Positions 12,201 to 27,200 of a stretch of 64,000 nucleotides of DNA are shown piece after piece. Numbering within the stretch: the stretch's first letter is position 1; the number at the start of each line of letters is the position of its first letter. The DNA comes from Aphidius gifuensis. Its lineage: Eukaryota > Arthropoda > Insecta > Hymenoptera > Braconidae. The position numbers and the translations under genes are program-made. The notes below the pieces were generated by a model. That model was not told the origin of the DNA and searched no databases. It saw only the letters and a program-made list of their open reading frames with translations. The DNA is taken from assembly GCF_014905175.1 (NCBI RefSeq), contig NC_057791.1, forward strand, positions 18,108,177-18,172,176, written 5' to 3'.

Positions 12201-15200
12201 CACACATGAAAAACACATAATTCGCACAAAATTTTGAGCCCAATTGCTTTAAGATCCGATGATTATTGAAAAAGTTGTGCTAGCTTAATATGTCAATTTT
12301 TAAAAAAAATATAAAAAATATTCAAAAAAATTTTCTTTCAGATTTATTTCTTCACACATAAAAAACACATAATTCGCACAAAATTTTAAGCCCAATTGCA
12401 TCGAGATCCGATGATTATTGAGAAAGTTGTGCTAGCTTAATATTTGAATTTTTTTAAAAAATATAGAAAATATGTAAAAAATAAAAAAAAAATTTTCTTT
12501 CAAATTTATTTCTTCACACATAAAAAACACATAATTCGCACAAAATTTTAAGCCCAATTGCATCGAGATCCGATGATTATTGAGAAAGTTGTGCTAGCTT
12601 AATATTTGAATTTTTTAAAAAAATATAGAAAATATGTAAAAAATAAAAAAAAAATTTTCTTTCAAATTTATTTCTTCACACATAAAAAACACATAATTCG
12701 CACAAAATTTTAAGCCCAATTGCATCGAGATCCGATGATTATTAAAAAAGTTGTGCTAGCTTAATATGTCAATTTTAAAAAAAAAAATATAAAAAATATC
12801 AAAAAAAATTTTGTTTACTCGCTTTTTTTCGTTGTTTTTTCGTTGCTAACGAAATAAATAAAAAAATAATAGAAAAAGGCAAACAGAAAGAAATTTGTAT
12901 GAGAGTAAGTGAGAAAAAAACAATGACCAATCAAATGTCCGGAAGACCGATGATGTTTGTCCTTTTTATATTAGGAATAAATTTATAGCAAGTAGTATAG
13001 CAGTTTGATTAGTCAGCCAATAGTCTTAAATACTCACTGTGAAAGATCTTTTGGATCATCACTTGTTGCACGTAATATTGTGTAAATTGTAACAATAATT
13101 GCTGGTGTTGGCCAACCAAGTGCCATTAGCCATTTAACTAATTTATGCTCACTTGTGAATGCATTAACGAGTATTGTATGTAAATAAAAACCTTCACACA
13201 ACATCCAGGCATAATTCGTTAGAAGAAAATATTGTAGTATCACGTGTAATGAACGACAGAATATCTAGTATTTATAAAATAAATAAAAATAATTATTTTT
13301 ATGCAGTATAATAGTTATATTGATTTAATATTTGGGATTATTACTCACCCCATTTTCCATTAGTAAACCAGGATTTGCCAGAAAAATATACCACAATAAC
13401 CAAAGTGCATTATTTATTGCAAATGAGGCAAATAAATTCATGTGAATTGTTATTCTTGCACATCTCAATGAGCTGAAATGTTTTTTTCTTCAGTATAAAT
13501 AACTCATTAGTTTAAACTTATATTTAATATTATAATTAATTATATATTTTATTTATTTAATAATTAATTTTATTTAAAAAATAATTTTTTTTCTTTCAAA
13601 TACACATTTTACTTTTGTGTTATTTATGTTTAGTTTTTTTTTTTTTTGCGAATAATAATACGTCTATAGTTATTGAATAAAAGTAATTATTAATTTTTTT
13701 AATTAAAAAATTTATATAAATACCGAAAGTATGTCAAAATGGCAAGTGACAGTAGTAGTGCAATGAGGGAAATTAAATAGCCAATTTCAAAAACAACGTT
13801 GAGTTTTTGCTGCCACTGAAACATTTAATAAAAAAAAGAAAATATTGATGAATTAATTAATATTTTATTTTTAAATAATAAATTTACTTGAAAGTTTTTA
13901 TGTTATTTTAAAAAATATAATTTTATGAGACGTGAAAAGCTTAGTGTTTTATAATGTACATACAGGGATGATTGAAAAAAAAAATAAAAGATAAACTTGT
14001 TGACATTTAAATAATTCATGAGCCAAAATCGTAAACTTGGTCATTTTAATATACAACCTTTTAAAAAATACATTAAACAATTTGTTAATATAATTAAAAA
14101 TTATTAATTCTTACCAACTTTTAAGCTTTGTTTTTTTTTTTTTAAATAATTATGGTGAAAAGAAAAGAAATTTCATAATTTAAACTTGACAAGTAAATTA
14201 TAATTATTTTAAATTCATAAACTATTTTCCATTACTGTTGTAAATTTTTAATTAGACATATGAATAATTATATTTAAAATATAATATAATATATCAAAGA
14301 ATTTATCCATTTATTCGCAAATACAATTATTTTTAATTTAAAAAAAAAAAAGAATTTAGTTTGAATAAATTTAAAATTTAAAAGTTCACAGTTAAAATAA
14401 AACGATAAAATTTTATTTATGATAAATGACATTTAAAAATATCAACATTTTATAAAAATATTATCAACATTTATATCAATGATATTAAAAGCTTTTTTTT
14501 GCTTGTACATCAAAAGCTATTAAATCTACAAACTGACTGATGGATAAAATCGATTTTTCACCATTAGTTCGTTGATATCTTTCAAATCAAAAAAAAAAAA
14601 AAATAAAAAAAAAGAGGTAAAACAATGGCTTTTAACATTCACCGGCTTTTAGGAAATATATCGATTCTACATTGTTGCTAATGATTAAACCTTTTTTTTT
14701 TTTTTCTTTTCTATTTTTTTTTTTTTTGTCTGTAAAGCTGTGGTGGAAAATGTGAAATATCTATCCACTTAACAAATACGTGTGTGTATCCTATAAAGTG
14801 ATGTGGCCGGAAATTCTCAGGCTCTATGTCTCATATTGATACACCCCATCACAAACATGCTATCTTGTTTAGTCTGCATATTTATACTCATCAATCTATC
14901 ATTTTCAACATAATCACTAATCAATAAACCACCATTATCAGCTTTAAAAAATTTAAAAATTAATTTAAAACAATCAGAAGTTATAATAATAATTTTTGAA
15001 TAATAATACGAATTAGTAAAATGAAGCGTATATTGACTAAATGATAAACCAATTTGTATTTACGAATCAGTAATTTGTAATATTAAATTTAAACCAACAA
15101 TTATAATTTTTTTTCAAAATCAATAATTATTATTCATGCACAAATTTTGTTGAAATATTTTTTTAATCAACTTACACCTAAATCAACCATGTCAATACAG

Positions 15201-18200
15201 GTTGTATAATTACTCCATACAATATTTGATAGTGGATGTTTAAACCATGTGCCATCAGCTTCACAAAATTTATGGGCAAAACCTGTAAAACAAAAAAAAA
15301 AAAACATTGTATAAAATTAATATATTAAATATAAAATAATGTTAATAAATTACTTAATATATTTGTATTTAAATTTGTTAATTAAATTGAGATATTGTGA
15401 TAATTATTTGTCATGTTTTACTTAATGAAATTCAATCAACTGATGATCAATCATGTTAGAATTAAAACTTGTTCAAGTATAAATATTTACATCTATCCTT
15501 GTTTTATTGATTTGTATATTGTACTTAAAATAATTATCGTGAAAACTGACATAGTATATGTTGAGTTAATATTGTATTCAAAATGTCCATATAAGCTTGT
15601 GATTACAACGAACAATTCGAGTTGCCTCGGGGCTATTGTGTGGCTATCAAACATTGTTTAACATTTCACATTCAACGACATTCAATGCTTCAATATCTAA
15701 TAGACCTCTCGTACAACTATAATAATCTTTTGGCATAAATTCATATTATATAATATCACACTAACAACATCATCATTATCATCATCATTATTTTTTTTTG
15801 ATTAATTATTAGAATTATAAAATAAAAAAACTCTTTTTTATTTCTTAAAAAAGATTAATGATCTACTGGTTTGTTAATTTTTAAGGGCTCAGTAATTAAA
15901 ATTAATTAATGAGCTTTTTTTTTTTTTTATTCTTTTTTTTATTTCTTGAATGAAATATAATGTAAAATAGAATTATTTACTTGAAATATTAATCATAAAT
16001 GAATAGAAGAAAAAAAATAGAAAAAAAAAAAGTTGAAAAATATGAATAGTATATATTTGAAATGAATTCGTTTATATATTAAAATACTTTGTGTATAAAA
16101 TGAAAAAGAGAAATTTTTATTTATTTTATTGCACCTCAGGCTGGGTCAATTCTGTCGACACTAAAATTGCTCGTCAGTTTGATGAAGTTTTTAAAAAAAA
16201 GAACTAGAAAAACAAAAAACTAAAAATAGGGACATGAGAGAGAATATATACTACCATTGTTGGTTAAAAAATATATTTTTGTGGGGTGAATCTTGATGTT
16301 TTTTTACATCCTTAGGGGGTTGTTCTGTCTCACCACATAATCCTCTATTTGCAGTGAACAAAACGTTCTTGACTAGGGCAGAAAAAAAAAAAAAAAAAAC
16401 GCCTGACAGAAGGTAGAAAAATAAAATAGAAAAGCCAAGTAAGAAAAAAAAAAAAAAATAATACAAAAACTTAGAAAATTGGATACGTAAAATGTGTTGC
16501 AAATCAGTGTCTTGCTACCAATCAATATAAAAAAAAAAAAAAGACTATTGGGAAAATTAAAAAAATGCAAGCTCAGTATTTTGTATGAGTTTTTGATTTC
16601 CTTTGGGATCTGGACAAAAAAAAATGCTAAGTGATGTGAATAAATTTTCAACCTGTAAGAATATATATGAATTATTTAAAAAGAAAAAAATATAATTCAT
16701 AGATAAATTGAATTTGAAATTATTTTTTATTAAAAAATTGCATTATCGAAAAGTCATTGACACAAAATACTTTTTATAAACATTTTTCCAGAGAAAAATA
16801 AAGCCAGATAAAATTAATCTAAAATTTTTAAATTATTATCTTCATTTTGAATCTAATAATAACAGTAATTAGTAATTAGTTTCAGGTTAAAAAAAAAAAA
16901 AAGAAATTGTGTTTCAACCAACTACCCATGAAATGGCTTCATGAAATGCATATACTTTTCCTTGACGTTCGGTTATAACAAGTAATAAAAATAAATAGGT
17001 AGGGCAAAATAAAAAAAAAAAAGGATCAACTGATTGTCAACTCTGGGTTTGCTATTTAGCTATTACCTTTTTTTTTTTTTTTTCGTTATGTACATACCAT
17101 TCGTGTGGATGATAAACTTGGCATTCCAAAACGTTTAAGAAAAAATGAAAATAAAATATGTGAAGAATAAAAAAAAAATTTAAAAGAAAAAGCGAGGGAA
17201 TGAATAAATGTATATAGAAAAAAAAAAATTAAATAAATGGGGAGAATGTTTGTATTATAAGATGGAAAATTTAATGTAGCAAAGTTTCATTGGTGAAGGA
17301 TAAAAATCGAATCATTGCCACAAAACATTTGTAGATTTATTTCACATTGCTTCAACTACATTTTTTATTTCTCTCCAATTTACCAATTTTTTCTTTTTAC
17401 TTTACAAGAGAGTATACATTTAAATAGGTCGTATAGAGAATAAAATATATATCGATCCAAGAAATGAGAACAAAATGACATTATATATTTTTTTTTTCAA
17501 ATGAACTATGTCAAATAGTGATTATTATTCTTCAAGGTCATTTGAATTGTACTTTGATCATCCCTAAAAACATTTCTAACTAAAAAAAAAAAATAATGCA
17601 AGCTTTAAGCTCACCCACTTGAAGCATGCAATTGAAAAATAAAACATAAATAGAGCTTTAAAAAAGTGACAAGATTAAATATTTATATATTTTTTTTTTC
17701 AAATAAATAAAATCTTACCAATATTTGAATAAATTCCAACAAAATTCCAATAAAATTGACATATAATAGAAAATTTGTAGAAAAAAAATTATTGATATCT
17801 CAAGCAAGTAGCATACCATGAATATTTCTTTGAAAATTTTCAAGTTTTTGGTATGTAACATATACATACCGCAAAAATTGCAACTTGATACTTGTATGAC
17901 GCTGAATTTTTCAATTTGCAATATCCTGAAATGTGATCAACTATTTCATTGCACATTCATACCATCAGATATATATTTTTCCGTTATCAAATATAGAAAA
18001 TTTTCCATTTTCTATTGAATTTTTCTGATTTATCAGACGGATAAAATTTTAAGTAATTGATGAGCAAATTGACTTGTACATCATTTGCTGATATTTGAAT
18101 TTTTATTTATACAATAAAAATTATATCTCTTATAAATATTTTTTAAATATTATATTAATTAAAAATAATATAACTTTGATAAATTATGAGGTTGTTAAAT

Positions 18201-21200
18201 AACAATAGATATGTTTCTGTTGATAATTTAAATTTATTATTTGATTTTGTGTGTACATGTGTGTTAGAAAATAGATACTCAACCGCAAGTGACAACACAG
18301 TTAACCACTGTGGTGAGCTATTTGTGCGAGAATCCTAAATTTCACACATATAAAGCCCAAGTGCGTAAGCATAAATTAGGTCTTGTTTAAATACATATAT
18401 TCTCCTCTCATAAAGTAAATCGATTTTACTGTCACTTTGAATTCAAACTGACACGCGATATTTGTATCAAACCGTATCAACTAAGATATAATATCCTATT
18501 CACAAATTCACACTAAGAATTTTTACTTATTTTCATTTTTTTTAATCAACTTTAATTATAATAATGCTTCGTGTGTTTTTTGAATTATGCTTTTGCAATT
18601 TAATAATTATCTTATCAAAGACGATAAAATGAAATATACCCATTCGGCAGTATTAGAAAAAAATTTATTCATGAAAAGCTGCGTAATTTCACAATAAAAT
18701 TCATCAATTATTCATAGAATTTATTTTCAACTTTATCAGTCTAGATAACACCGTAATATTTCGTATTGTGAAATAAATGTTTTTTTTTTTTGTCTTTGTT
18801 ATTTATTTTGTTCTTGAAAGGTATAACATGCAAGTCGTAGTTTTTCGAGAAAGTATGTATCACATTTGTTATGGAGAAATGAAATAAAAAATACCACGTT
18901 AAATTTACCAAGTTGAAAAAGTGGAATAATGCATATCAAGATTTCTTCGAAGAAAGAATATGCTATGTGTCTAAGTTTTATTTTATTATTTTTTTTTCAT
19001 ATATAAATTTCAACATACACGTTAAGGCGATTTTTCAGTCTTGCAGGCAATTCATTATTTTTTTCAACTTTGAAAAATTCTCACGTGTCGTTAAAACAAA
19101 ACCAAGGTCCTCTTCAATAAGTCCTCTAATTTAAAATACTTTTTCAGGATTTTTTTTTGTGTTTCTACAGATTTTTCTACGTCGAAAAATTTTCGAAAAT
19201 GATAAAGAATAACAAGTGATGAATGCATAATAAAAAAATTTTTAAAAAATAAAAAAAAACTATTGTTTTATTATTTCTAACTAAAGTTTAAAAGTTTTAT
19301 ACTGATCTTAAATTAAACACGACACTCTTTTGTTACTTGGCATGAAAAAAAAAGTTTACACTAATAAATACAGACAAATATTTTAAATTTAATTAAAAAA
19401 AAAAAAAAAATACTTATATAATTTCAATAAAATTAAATAGCTTTGTTTTAAAAAGTCAAAGTTTTTTATTATAACATTAAAAACTCGGAATACTTTATCT
19501 AGTTTGCTAATTTTTTTTTTTTTAAATAAAAATGTTGATAGTTATTATCTAAAAAATATTGAAAGTTAATATATAAAGGACAATATTATTTAAGATTGAT
19601 TAAGGTTTTCAAAAAAACAAAAAACAAAAAGAAAAATGATATACAGATAAAAAAAAATAGAAGGTCAAGTTTTTTTTCCTGGAAAATAAAAATAGTATAG
19701 AGTCCAGTGAATTTGATGAATTGTCGAGAATGGATCGATCATTTTCACTTTTTTCTCAACTTTTTTTTTCTATTATCTTTCTTTTAGCACTGGTATATCA
19801 GTTTTGAAATACGTTTTTACGTACGTGATGATTTTAACGGTGGCGGATCATTTTTGTTTCGTTGAAATTTCTTTTTGAAAACCCTCGTAATCTTTTTTAT
19901 GTTTCCACTTTTAAGTCCTCAATAAAATTCCATTTAATGGATACTTATCCCTTTTTTTTTCATCTCATTTATTTATATCACGTAAATTTATTATCAACAA
20001 ATCATCGCGAAAATATTCAAACAAACATTATTAATTTTTTTTTTTTTTTATTCAAAGCGTTTCAATCAGTATTTGTCTTTTGATTCAATTTATTTTAATG
20101 AGGGTATTAAAGGAATGAAAATATTTGTTATAAAATAATTAAATTTATAATTAAAATTATTGTTATAAAATGAATTGTTTTTGTCATTGATTATTTCAAT
20201 AGAAAAATTATTCAATACGTTCGTAAATTATATGACATTGTTTCATTATAGCTGATCACATTAAATAATATATTAATTAAAAAATTTTTAATTAGAAAAA
20301 TTAAAATAAAAAAAAAGAATTGTTTGATTGAAATATAATTTATACGGAATATTAAATAATTTAATTATTTTCTGACATAATGATTTTTAAATTATAAATT
20401 TCTTGTATCAAATTTTTTATAACTTCCAAAAGTAATTTTGTATATACAAAATGTTCTGAAGAAAAAAATGACCCGAAGCTTGACTAATAGAAAATATTTT
20501 CAATTGAAAATATAACACTTTAAAACTAAAAAGTTAAATGAAATTTGTTCAGTAAAATTCTTTGTTGCAAACGACTCGTATACTATTTTTTTTTTTGTCT
20601 TTTTTAATTAATGATTTTTATTATAGAAGCTGTGGTTTGTTAATAATATTATGTGCATACTTTAGAGCTATTAAATTTTAAAATAAATTATAAATTAAAA
20701 TTGTTTAATTTGATATTTAAACAGAAATTGTCTGTGAGATTTGGATTTAAATTTAAGTTGGTACTAAGAGATATAATTCATATGGAAATTTAAGTTATCA
20801 TTATATTGTATAACAATGCTTTAATCCTGGCTTATTGGACTATATGGAATACATTGAAAAAGCCAAAGATAAACAAAGTCATTTTACATGATAATAAAAG
20901 AATATTAACAATCTAATAAATTTTTAATAGCTTTTTAAATTAAAGCATTAGGAAAATTAGAAAATTCGTAGAAAATAAAAATGTACTTTTCATTTTTTTT
21001 TATTAATATATTTATCATTTTAAAATGTATCTAAAATATAAATTATCATGTTGAAAAAATTTATGTGCATCGAGCATATTTTATATGCAGAAAATACATT
21101 TTATCTAGGTCGGCAGCAATTTTTTTTTCCGTCGTTATTTTCAAATTTATATATACATGCAATTTCAATTTTGATATTAAAAATATAAATTACTTTTTTC

Positions 21201-24200
21201 ATGCGGTTTTTTTTTTTATCCACTATGAAATATTTATTGATTATTTATTTTATTTTTTGGCTTTTAATTGGATTGTCAAGTTTTAATAATTAATAATTTA
21301 ATAATAATTTTGTTGGCATCATTTGAATGCTTGCCAACAAATTGAAACATATGAAATTTAAAAAACAAAAATTTAATATAGTTTATTTATTTAGGGGTTT
21401 TTTTAGTATACACGTTTTCATATATGAAATTCATGTTTACGTAGAGAGTCTCTTTCCCACAACGTCATGATTATTAAAAGTAAAATTAAAATAAAAAGTA
21501 AATTAAATAAATAAAAAGTTTATTTTTTTTTTCAATTTATTATTTAAATCTTATTATTTTCCGTCTACAATTAATTACTTTTTTCAATAATCATCAAGGT
21601 GGTGTTGCAAATCTTTCAATCTTTTCAACAATCCAACGAATAAAAAAACAAAAAAAAATAAACGAAAAAATAAAAAGTATACAAGTATTTAAGTAAAAGA
21701 AAAGTCCATCTAGGTTGATGGAGATTAAAAAACAAATAAAAAAAAAAAAAAAACAATATTGTGGCTGTAAATGAAAAAAAAAAAAAAAAAAAGTAAATTC
21801 TTTTCTTTAAAATTTGTTTAATCTTACAGTTAAAAAGTTAGTTTATTTATCAAATTGTTTAACTTTTTTTTAAATCTTTTTTTAATTCTATTTATTTTAA
21901 TTAAAATATAAAAAAAAAAAAATGAAAATAATTTTTTTATCATAGAGTTTTATTACAATAAATATAAATAAATGAAGAATATAAATAATTTATTTTTATT
22001 TCATTTTAAATTATGTAAATAAAAAAAAAATGATAAAAAAGAATAATTAGATTATAAAAATTTTAATTATGTAAAGATTAAAGTACATATAGCTAACACA
22101 GATGAAAAATTTTATGCTGATGGCATTGGTGGGAGTCTCCAGTTGATAGTAAAAAAAAAAGTTGATGTACAGTGTTCAGTCAAGGTTAAGCAAGTGAGTA
22201 AAAATATAAGAGACAAAGTATGACATGTAAGTAGAGAAAGGGATCACTGTTATAGCTTGCTAAGTTATTTATCGTCATCAGTGTGTTGTTTGTCATTGCA
22301 ACAGTGTGCTAGCCAACAGCTGTTTAATAATATTCAACAAATATCATATTAAAATTAAACATGGAACATCCAATTGTCGAAATAGATCTTGGTAAATTAC
22401 GTGGTGTTAATGAGACAAATATTAATGGATTTAAATATAATTCATTTCGCGGTGTACCCTACGCTAAACCACCTGTTGGTAAACTCAGATTCAAGGTAAA
22501 TAATATTTTTTATTTATTACTTTTAAATATATCAAATCAAGGCCTATATTTATTTTAGGATCCAGAAAATTTAGAAGCATGGAATGGTATCAGAGATGCT
22601 GATAAACATGCTGATATTTGTGCACAATTTTCACGAATGGATTGGGGTATTATAGGAAGTGATGATTGTCTTTATTTAAATATTTACACTCCAACTTTGG
22701 ATAAATCAGCATCAAAAGCAGTCATGGTATGGATTCATGGTGGAGCATTTGTAGTTGGATCTGGAAATGATGATTTCTATGGTCCTGATTATTTGATTGA
22801 TAAAGATATTGTTCTCGTTACTATAAATTATCGTGTTGGAATTCTTGGTAATGATAAATAATTTTTTTTTCATTATAAAAATATCTATTATTATTATTAT
22901 TTTTTTTGTCAATAAGGTTTTTTAAATGTTGAGGATGAAATTGCACCTGGAAATCAAGGATTAAAAGATCAAGTAGCTGCTTTAAAATGGATTAATAAAT
23001 ATATATCAAATTTCGGTGGTGATAAAAATAATATAACGATATTTGGTGAAAGTGCTGGTGGTGCTTCTGTTCATTATTTGTGTTTATCACCATTATCACA
23101 AGGTCTATTTTACATGATAAGATATTATATCAGTGACAACAAGATTATAGCTAAAATATTAAAATTTATATTTATATTTTACAGGTCTGTTTCATAAAGC
23201 TATACTTCAATCAGGTGTTGCTAATAATCCATGGGCAAGTGTACCATCTTCACCAAAAAAAAATGCTATTAAAATTGCATCAATACTGGGAAAAGATAGC
23301 TCAGATCCAGTTGAAATTGTTGAATTTTTAAGAACAATTGATGCAATTAAATTACTCGAAGCTCAAATGCAAATGTTAACACTTATTGTAAGACATTTTA
23401 TATACATATTATATCAAAATAGAAATAATTATTATATTGATTAATTTGAAAAAAAAAAATAATTATTTCATCAGGATAAAATACTATTTATAAATCCATT
23501 TGGACCAAGCACTGATTTACACTCTTCTCAACCATTTTTACCAATTCCTTTGGATGAAGCAATTAAAATTGGAATTAAAGTGCCTTGTATGGTTGGTTAC
23601 TTGAGTGAGGAAGGTTTAATTAGTACAGCAGGTATAATAAATAATTTAAATCATGCATGTTTAAATTTCATTCTCATATTGTACTATCGATCTTTCTAAA
23701 ATAATAAAAATTAAATATTTAAATTCATCAAGATAACAATAACTATGTAGCCATATTACAATAATGATAAATTATTATCTTTCAGGGTTAAATGATAACA
23801 AATTAGCAGGTGTTGATAGTGATTGTGCAAATCACATGCTACATCCAAATTCAATGAGAATATTAAATCAAGAAAATATAACATTTGAAAAAATTAAAAA
23901 TCATTATTTTGATAATGAAAAAATAACAATGGAAAATTTAAAAAATTTTATTAATTTTCATGGTGATTTTTCATTTGTTCTTGGTATTCATGATGTTTTA
24001 GAAATTCAAAAGAAAAATTTAAATACACCTACGTATTTTTATAAATTTGATTATGATTTGGGAAAAACTATTATTAAATTATTTCTTGGCATTGATGAAA
24101 AAGGTAATAAAGATTTTTTGTTTTTTAAACTTAAGAAAATTTTTGGTTATTAATATTTTGTTTGGCAGGAGTTTGTCATGGAGAAGATTTACTTTTACTA

Positions 24201-27200
24201 TTTCATTTTAAATTACTTGAACAATTTCAAAAAGAACCTCCATCTTTTGACTCAATGCAGCATTTACTTATTCAAAGATTCACTAAAATGTGGAGTAACT
24301 TTGCAAGAACTGGGCAAGTATTTGTTAACTACTTTTTTTTAAATATGAATTAATTTTTTTTTTATATATATTTTAGTAATCCAACTCCAGAAACTTCAGA
24401 GCTGACACCAATTTCTTGGAAACCAATTGATAATTTTGACGAGTATAATTGTCTGATAATTGATGATAAACTAACAATGGGTTTTATAAAAAATATTCGT
24501 GAAGAAATTTTTAAAAATTTAAAAAATAAGCTTTAAATTAATTTGTTAAAAAAATTATAATTAAATTATACTGTTATTTATGTTTATTTTTTCTGGTGAT
24601 TGAGTATTTTAATTTATTGGGTATAAAATTATGTGATTTACATTTATATTTGAAGAATAAAAAATCAAATAAATTACATTTAAAATTAAGCATAACATAT
24701 TTGGTATTAATTTTCCGAGGATTTTTTTACCGTGGAGATATTATATTGACACCGTAGACGGAGAAATTAACACTTATACATGTATGTCTCCGTATTTCTC
24801 CGAAGGTAACGGAAAAATTTACGGTGAACAATTTTTTCGTATGTGCGCCAATAACAATTTCAATTATTTAATACGAGTTTTTTTAGTGTACAGTTAATTT
24901 ATTAGTTTATAATGTAATCATGACAATTTGACTGGACTCAAAACCCTACATTTAAACGACAAAAATTTAACAATAAAATATTTAAATTTGTCGTGTCAAC
25001 CAGCAATTATTGACAAAAAAATTAAAAAAGAAAATAGATATTACAATTTCAAGTTTTGAGAATTGACGTTGTTTTTCTTTTCGTAATTTTTAATAAATGA
25101 AGTTCAAAATATAAAATATAAAAATATAATAAAACTTTTAATACTTTTAGTTAGTTAGAGGTAATTAAATATTAAGGAAAAGATGTGTAAAGATTTATGT
25201 ATATAAATGAGCACAGAAATAAATACTACTACTTTTAGTGTATTAATTTTTAAAATATATTAATAATAAATTATTATTAATATATTTTAAAAATTAATAC
25301 ACTAAAAGTATTAAAAGTTTTTGGATTAATAACGTTCATATAAACAACAATACTGAACTCAAGAGAAAAAAGAATATCAAAAAAAATTATAGATATAATA
25401 GAGGTTGATATATCTATGTAAAACTTGGCATTGAAATAGAGTCACCGTATCTTAAAGATATCCTACATATATCCAGTGAGAAATACAAATTTTTAAATAA
25501 TGTTATTCTACGCAGGCAATTGTTAATCTTGGAATAGGAAAAATTTGTAAAAAGTAATTGTGGCTGCTCTGAAGTCCGATGATGCTATTGTCTTTGAGCG
25601 TGCACTCACAGTTAAGTGGTTCTTTGATCGTTCCAACAGACATATAACCAATGTTAATTATTTTGAGAATAGAATATTTTCTAATATTTCATATAGAAAA
25701 AAAAATTAAAACTGTCGAATTTTTTATCATTATAAAAAATATTATTGATAAGCAGTCAGTGAAAATTTTATTATGAAAGTAAAAAATCTATTCAATTATT
25801 AAGTAGTTAAATATATTTTTCATACAAACAAATTTGTAAAATCAATATTTTCAAGTACAGAAAGTTTCTTCCACGTCTGTTAAAAAATCATATAATGTTT
25901 TTATTGAAATTATTGAAATGTATATAAATAATAAAAGTATAAATTCGATAAGAGAAACTCCGCAAGGTCAATATTAAATTAGAAAATTTTAAAGGTTGTC
26001 GGAGTGAATAATAAAATTTTTGACAGATAAAAATAAAACAATAGAACAAGAATAATTTTATATAAATAAATTTTAACTTACGTGACTCGTCAAAACCAGT
26101 GATAAATGAGGGACACGGTGCATAAGCTTTTTCTCCAGCTAGAGTGTTTGGCCAACAAGACCACCCATCAAAAGTACTACGACAATAAAGACCTGAAATA
26201 TAAAAAAAATACAATATTTTAAAAATATTATTACAAGAAAAAAAAACACCAGTGAATTATTATAAATATTTTCTATAAAAAATAAATATAGAACAAAAGC
26301 AAGGTAAAAAGAAAAAAAAAAAATCAATTCATTAGCTTAACAATAGATAGAGAATAGAATGGCTTGTTCGTTGAATAAAGAAAGGAAAATTTCGAAACCC
26401 TCGCAAAGTTGGATTTACGAGATCTCCCTCGGTCCAATCTTTCGACATGTAAATAATATTTCAGATCGATCACGTCGTATGATAGTCATTTAAATTCAGT
26501 AGATATGACTGTGTTGCTGAATTTTCAATGCTAATTTTCATACTACTTTAATACGAATTTAATATTCTCGAATGTGATTTTTTTTTTAAATTTATTCTTA
26601 TGTATTTAGCTTGGCTTTTGATAAATTTTTTTATACTGTAAATAATCATGGATAAAGCTCTATAAATTTCATACAACATTTACGAGTTATAGTTATAAAA
26701 AAGATGAAAAAAAAAAAAACATATTTATATCCCTTCAAAAAATGATAAAATGATATAACATATTTTGCTATATTTATTGTGCTATACAAATACAGTAAAA
26801 TACTTTTGAGCAATATAGTTTATTGAACAACTTGTTGAAATGAAAAAAAAAAAAAAACAGACACACATCAGACGTTCTTTGAAGCATTGAAAATAAGTGC
26901 AGCTTTTGTCAGCAAACTTTCAAATATACAAAATATGTATATCAATCACATCAAAGTCACAAAAAATTTAAAAAAAAAACTTAAAGATTCATATCACGTA
27001 TTTTTTAATGATATTTTATTTTTCAAATTAAAAAAATATCTAATTATAGATTATATAAGATAATTTGATATTTTATAAAATTATTAATGAAAATTCATTT
27101 TAGCTTGGTCATCAAAGTGTGTCATCAAAAAGGGCTTGGGATTAATGGTAAATTAATACAGTCAACTAAAATCTATCACACGATAAAACTTGGTCCAGCT

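Larger units (their letters stand above)
24537..26081. other. Receptor intron 3, part downstream of the esterase
   Basis: 1.5 kb without a confirmed gene. It contains a GC-richer patch with repeated ACCGT and TTTCTCCG strings (about 24711-24846), nested inverted repeats (25131-25321) and an unexplained, coding-looking island (about 25549-25680), each described separately. Confidence 0.4.

Noticed and set aside
16251..16651. Overlapping minus-strand open frames rich in Phe
   Set aside because: They are translations of poly-A runs; no splice partner, motif or family resemblance.
26359..26493. 44-codon plus-strand open frame in a mixed-composition patch
   Set aside because: Short, no splice partner, no recognised motif; retained only as an intronic patch worth conservation testing.
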